From Lineus longissimus (taxonomy: Eukaryota; Nemertea; Pilidiophora; Heteronemertea; Lineidae): DNA of 60,000 nt. The stretch is taken from contig NC_088314.1 of assembly GCF_910592395.1 (NCBI RefSeq), forward strand, positions 3,908,001 through 3,968,000, read 5' to 3'. Positions 54,889 to 60,000 of the stretch are shown here, piece by piece; position 1 is the first letter of the stretch; each line of letters starts with the position of its first letter. The notes beneath the pieces are model-generated. The model ran no database searches and was not told where the DNA came from. It was given only the letters and a program-made list of their open reading frames with translations. The position numbers and the translations under genes are program-made.

Positions 54889-57800
54889 ACAGATATCTTC
54901 GTTTTTACATGTGCAGCTTAGTGTGATGTACTAAAAGATAGTAGATACACCTATTGGTCGCTTTTCATCATGAGTCTGGCTCTGCCTATACGCTACCTTT
55001 TATGCTTCGTCCGTTTATTTTCCGACTGAGAGGCATTTGGGACGCTGAGCCTAGCTGTATAACTGATAAGAGAGGACGATAATAGAACTATTGGATCGAG
55101 CAAGATAAGGATGCGTGTCTCGCTATACCAGTCATCAACTCGGAGGCAATGCAATATTGATAGGATTTTGATGAATTTGAGAATACATCAAATGCATTTC
55201 AACACAATGATTGCTGGCAAGGACTTTATGATATTGCGAATTAAGGGATTTCCAAAGACCTTGCGGCTGTATTCGATGTGATCTATATATACGGACAAAC
55301 AGATAGGGGATACAAAACATGGGGTCTCTCCATGACAATATAAAGTTTTTCACGGGCAATGTCCGTGTTACCTGATACGTCGCATCTCAAAGGATATTTC
55401 AAAAGAGGTTGAGGAGAATGGTAAATGGCAATTGCGTCTTTGTTTACAAACGCTGCAACTCGTGACAAACAAGAATCAAAAGACGAAGAGCCGTGCTCAA
55501 AATTTGAACAAGACAACCAAATTTCGCTGAAGGTTTGCATAAACAGTTGCAATGTCTTACTCCGGCGTGTGCGCGTCTTATCGAAGGGATGCAAGGAGCG
55601 GCGCGCACGCGGGCTCGCCACAGCGAGGTCAGAGGTCAAGCGACTCCGTGCTCGAGCATCCGACCTTCGGCACGATCTCATCTTCAAAACAATACGACTG
55701 CCTCGTTGAGCTCTGATTGCTGCGCTTTCAAACCAACAATACTTGCGTTAAACATATGACAGTTTCAATATTGTCAATTAGCGTATGGATTTGATTCATG
55801 CCAAGAAAATGCTAGCCTAACAATTGTACTTTTGAAGACACCTCAGCATAAGTGCGAAACATGATTTGATGCACGAAGAAGGCGTAAGTCGCAATAATGC
55901 CCATTCACGCGTGTCTGGAATCGGGCAACCGTTGATTGCACTCAGCAAAGATGCAGCATCTCACCAATGGCTCCGGATAAAGGATATCTCAAAAATCCAT
56001 TGCACTCCTTCACAAACTTCTTCTGCAGAGTGGAAGGGGACTGGGGAGCCGACTGCTAGGTCATAATTTCCTTGACATGAGTCGGATGGTCCTCGAAGTT
56101 TCCGCTGCCATTTCTTCCCAAACCCGCAGCCAACAGACGAATAATGATTTTGATAGCCGCATTCGTCATCCGTCCGCATTGCTGGTTCCATCTTATAGCA
56201 TTGATTCTATCATCTCATCAAGTCCGAAGAAGACATAACGAGACCGACTCTCCAAGATTATCTTTCCGCTTGAGCGTGCATCTTACTTTCACCAGGACAT
56301 CTTTGGTGTCTGAATCTCGTGCTTCAGCGTTTGATGGTCCCCTCATTAAACAAGGTGATCAACTAATGAAATCCCTACAAGTTTCATCATCCAGAGGCTT
56401 CATTTTCTTAGTGTTTGCCCGCTAGCCGTGTTTAAGCACGCCGTATTAAAACTAATAAGGTAATTAAGTGATACCATAACAGAGCAGGCTAGCGCCAAAT
56501 GGCGCTTTATGGAGAAAAAAGTGGCCATGAGTTTGTTGGATTTGCTGATACGATCTGTGTGTTCGTATTGGAAGTGAAGATAGCAACGGTCCAATTTCAC
56601 GGCTTCTGTCCAAACCAACAAGATTAAAGACCACGGCGACGATAAGAGATGGTTGGCTAACCGAATATGCCAGGCTGTAATGCAGAAGTATGGCTGAAAA
56701 GTAAGCTGAAGTAAATCATTTAGGAAGTATAAAAGATTTTCGATTATCTCTCTGAGACTGGTAGTATCCGTGGCCATCTAAGACAAAGGTAAAATGAGTT
56801 TCTCTGACATCCAAGATGTTTGAGCAAGTTTATGACTAGTTTCACTCCAAATTTCAACCAGAAGGGACCTCAACAGATTCGCAGATAATATGCCGATTTC
56901 TGGTTAAATACCCGTGACGACTCGGCTATCTTGCAGAATTAGCTAACACATTGATAACGGTGTCACCCGTCGTATGAACCGTGATGGCCTCTCAATCACG
57001 ACCATCACAAACCGGCTCGAGCATGCGCACTAAACAATTGGCGAAGTGACAGAAGGTCGTCATGGCCGAATGGCAACAAGACACTCAACGTCTGAGCAGC
57101 CAGTGATTTCTTACGCTCCAGATGGAAACATCAACTGATTTACTCCCGATATCTTCCAGTTTTACCTCTCGTTAGTTTTCAATTATGATTTGCTGCTTGC
57201 TGGAACGTTTTGTTCGCCATGCGTTCTGAATGTATTATGTCATTTGACGCAACGGCAGCTACTTTGGGTACAACAGCGGCATGCGGCCCTCCGAAGCAGA
57301 AGAGATGCCGTCTGTCCATTTTGAGTCCTACCGCATTGGAGGAATTTTGTATTTTTAACTCAAAGTCTATACTCCAATCCCGTTACTTCAAAGACGAAAG
57401 GAAGTGAAAGCAAAATCTGCAATTGGAGCTAGATTGCATGACTGACATCAGAAACACAACACATAGTTCTCGACAATTTCCACCATCCCGATTCTACTCT
57501 CGGACATCGAATTTCATCGAACGACTTGACCCCTCAATTGGCGGCTGGAGCCCTTGATTGCTGTCAAGCCTGACACCACTGTCGTTTCTTTCACCATGAT
57601 ATGTTGAGTAGGTGATACTCACTGCTTTGTTAATTATCAGACAATACCTATTTGAGATTAACCCAAGGCGGAATCATGATAATCAAAGGCCATTCGAAGC
57701 TGCCCTATCTTCATCAAAACATCATTCATTACATTGTTTCAACTCCTCCTGGTATAGTTACCACCCGTGGTGTTATTCTTCGGAGGCTAACAGGTCCTGC

Positions 57801-60000
57801 CAAAGTGGACAATGCCACCTGATCGACTACCACAATGACGAGATCTCGCCTGAAGTATGGGCATGCGCCCCGCTAGGGCGCCATATTGTAACCAGAGCCC
57901 CCTCTCGAAGTGAAGCCCGATAGCTACTCATGTTCATTCAGTTCATTCAGCCCGATTGGGACCGCGACAAAGGTTGTACTCAAATGATCCAGTATGGGCC
58001 ACAGGTCCGCCGTAGCCGTATGAAGAAATTACAATGAATTTAATGACTGGGAAATGAGTGGAGTGGTTTTTAAATGACCCCCTTTCAAAACGATGATGGT
58101 TGTCAGGCTCTTCATGGAGAATAGGATGAACTTTTTAAAAGACAGTCACAAGGAGATATTTATGACTGATACGGTCCGAGAACACTGTTGTTTTTCGCCA
58201 ACAACCCAGGCAACCCTTTTTTGAAGCGCGTTGAACAGCCAGCCTGCTCCTTCGGGAATTCTTCAATTGTTTAATCAAATTTGGAGCGACAGCTCAACAA
58301 CAACGAGCGCCTATAGAACCTCTGGGACGGAGAGAGCTTTCACAGATAATTACTTTGCCATATTTGTCCGAAGTCTGCACGGAAAACACCACCGTAGTTC
58401 TGTTAGTGCGGTGGTGCTTACACTGTAGGTATATCTGAACTTCCCTGGCCTTATTTCGACAGCCTGCAGTGGTGCGGATGGTACCGGCTCAAGGTCTAAC
58501 GACCAAAGGCAAATAACTGAGAGCCTCAAGAACCCAGAACTGCCAATAACTAAGCACAACTATCTATTCAGACAAAGTGTCATGCTGCATTAAAGGCTCA
58601 TGTCACACCAACCCTGTGGCGTCCAAAGTACATTTACTCGAGTAATGTTCGGGTCGACAGTAGTCAGGAAGATAGGATCAGCCATTTTAAACTGCTAACA
58701 AAGCTGAAGCCAGAGCCACATTGCCCTTTTGGCATTTCGTCCGCCGCCGTCTGGTCGTTTAGCATTTCATATTAGTCCTACTCGTCTTCTTCAAGGAACA
58801 ATACCCCATTATACGGTGATCTATGATTATTTTCTATAGTAATTTATCATGGATGGACAAGAGAGGGCTGGTGCCGCTCGCCAAGCTTGTGTCTGAATGC
58901 GAGAAACTGTTGCCGGGCCTCCGGCCACACGCTTCTCACGGTGGTTGTCTAATCGTGAGGAACAGGGCTTGTGTATTGCATGGTGCTGTTTAACTCACTG
59001 TCAGTAACACCAGTGTCAGCAGAAGACAGGGGCTGTAAGGGTTCATCGTGATCGATAGGGGTTTAAATGACGATGTATCAATGCCCTCCACCTGACCCTT
59101 AAATTAGCTCATTATCATGGATACGCAACTTGTCTCAATATGTACAAGTTTGACTGTCACGCGTTTCATGCAAATTCATTGAATCGTTCTGAATTTTAAC
59201 CTACATTGTAGTTTGTAAATAATAAACGGTTGTCATGTTAGACTGTAACAGCTTCTCTGCTTCTCTGACAATGTGCACCTCATCATCCCCTTGAAAGCCA
59301 CCATAAACTGATAAACTAATATCAAAATCAGAAATCTTGTCATAAGATTTCCAGCGTTGGTCAATGAAACTTACAGGTGTTTCCAACAAGGAACATGAAA
59401 GACCTAGCTTATCTGATATCGAAGATACAGCACACCTGAAGTGATCATTTAGCTCATTCTAAGGGCTCTATAATGACCACTTATTCATTGTATACTTTCA
59501 TGGCGGAAGGGTCTAGTTATTTGGCTCATTGAGTCTGGAGGTACTTAGGTCAGATGCGCAATGACCTTCGCAATATGACGGCGTGAGAGGGTCAGCGAAG
59601 ATGCTAGTCATTTCTCACCGGTCATTGTCACCTTTGGCACCTGGGTCCTAATGACCGTTCGCCCGTTACAATATCTACGATATTTATGATGAGCTAATTA
59701 CGATTTAAGTTGGCCTCTTGTTTGGGGCACGTGTAACGGGACCAGGTGGGAGATTCGGAACATCGGTCAAGACGATTGTTTGCGCGACTGACCGCAAGCA
59801 GTCGGCACCCTGATTCATTGACCCATTGTCCGGCAAGTGTGCCAAGGTTTGGGCCAGTTTTTCCGAAGTGCTTAATATGGTCATAACACTTGTTATTGGT
59901 ACACCATTGGATCATCAATGGTATCATAAACTACATGTAAGTTCAATACCAACATCTTTATCACATGTAGAAATAGATTTTGATATAGTTATGGCTGTGT
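54889..60000. other. Gene-free right end
   Basis: No supported exon. A GC-rich patch at 55550-55680 carries overlapping open frames on both strands (55283-55709) with Arg-rich, non-homologous products. One TACATGTA lies near 59932. The region could hold regulatory DNA or exons of a gene that begins outside. Confidence 0.4.

Noticed and set aside
55283-55759. Arg-rich frames on both strands of a GC-rich patch
   Set aside because: Both strands are open because of base composition. Products are low-complexity and unlike known proteins.

Overview
This window is nuclear DNA of a bilaterian animal. Split genes with GT/AG introns, vertebrate-like proteins, tRNA-derived SINE-like heads, minisatellites and long gene-free stretches show this. 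The proteins fit an invertebrate with one pro-ortholog of each vertebrate family. A marine lophotrochozoan such as a mollusc, annelid, brachiopod or nemertean is my guess, but the sequence alone does not fix the phylum.

Three genes can be supported, all on the minus strand. From left to right they are: (1) the 5' end (exons 1-2, 226-1031) of an ALDH1L gene, a 10-formyltetrahydrofolate dehydrogenase with a mitochondrial-type leader, which continues past the left edge; (2) a complete nine-exon ATP6AP1/Ac45 gene (2390-5667, 444 aa), the accessory subunit S1 of the vacuolar proton ATPase; (3) a complete five-coding-exon GATA2/3-class transcription factor (14990-36428, 486 aa) with two GATA zinc fingers and four introns, the first about 10.4 kb. 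I rebuilt every exon by hand from splice sites and reading phase, and all phases close.

Between ATP6AP1 and GATA (about 5.8-14 kb) I see no gene, only a 28-bp minisatellite with a 112-bp higher-order period and two tRNA-like SINE heads. The 23.5 kb to the right of the GATA start (its 5' side) also holds no convincing exon. It holds a CCAAT/YY1-rich promoter candidate near 37.0-37.1 kb, scattered homeodomain and E-box palindromes, two kinds of degraded local duplication and a 16-copy 46-bp minisatellite. This gene-poor setting is usual for a developmental regulator with distant enhancers.

The genes do not form a pathway. ALDH1L acts in one-carbon/folate metabolism, ATP6AP1 in organelle acidification and GATA2/3 in cell-fate control. 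The neighbourhood may still be informative, because human GATA2 and ALDH1L1 both lie in 3q21. I found no new enzymatic, defence or mobile system. The most notable observations are the TISU start element of ATP6AP1, the mitochondrial leader exon of ALDH1L, a strong excess of the word TACATGTA, and candidate GATA autoregulatory clusters in the GATA introns.
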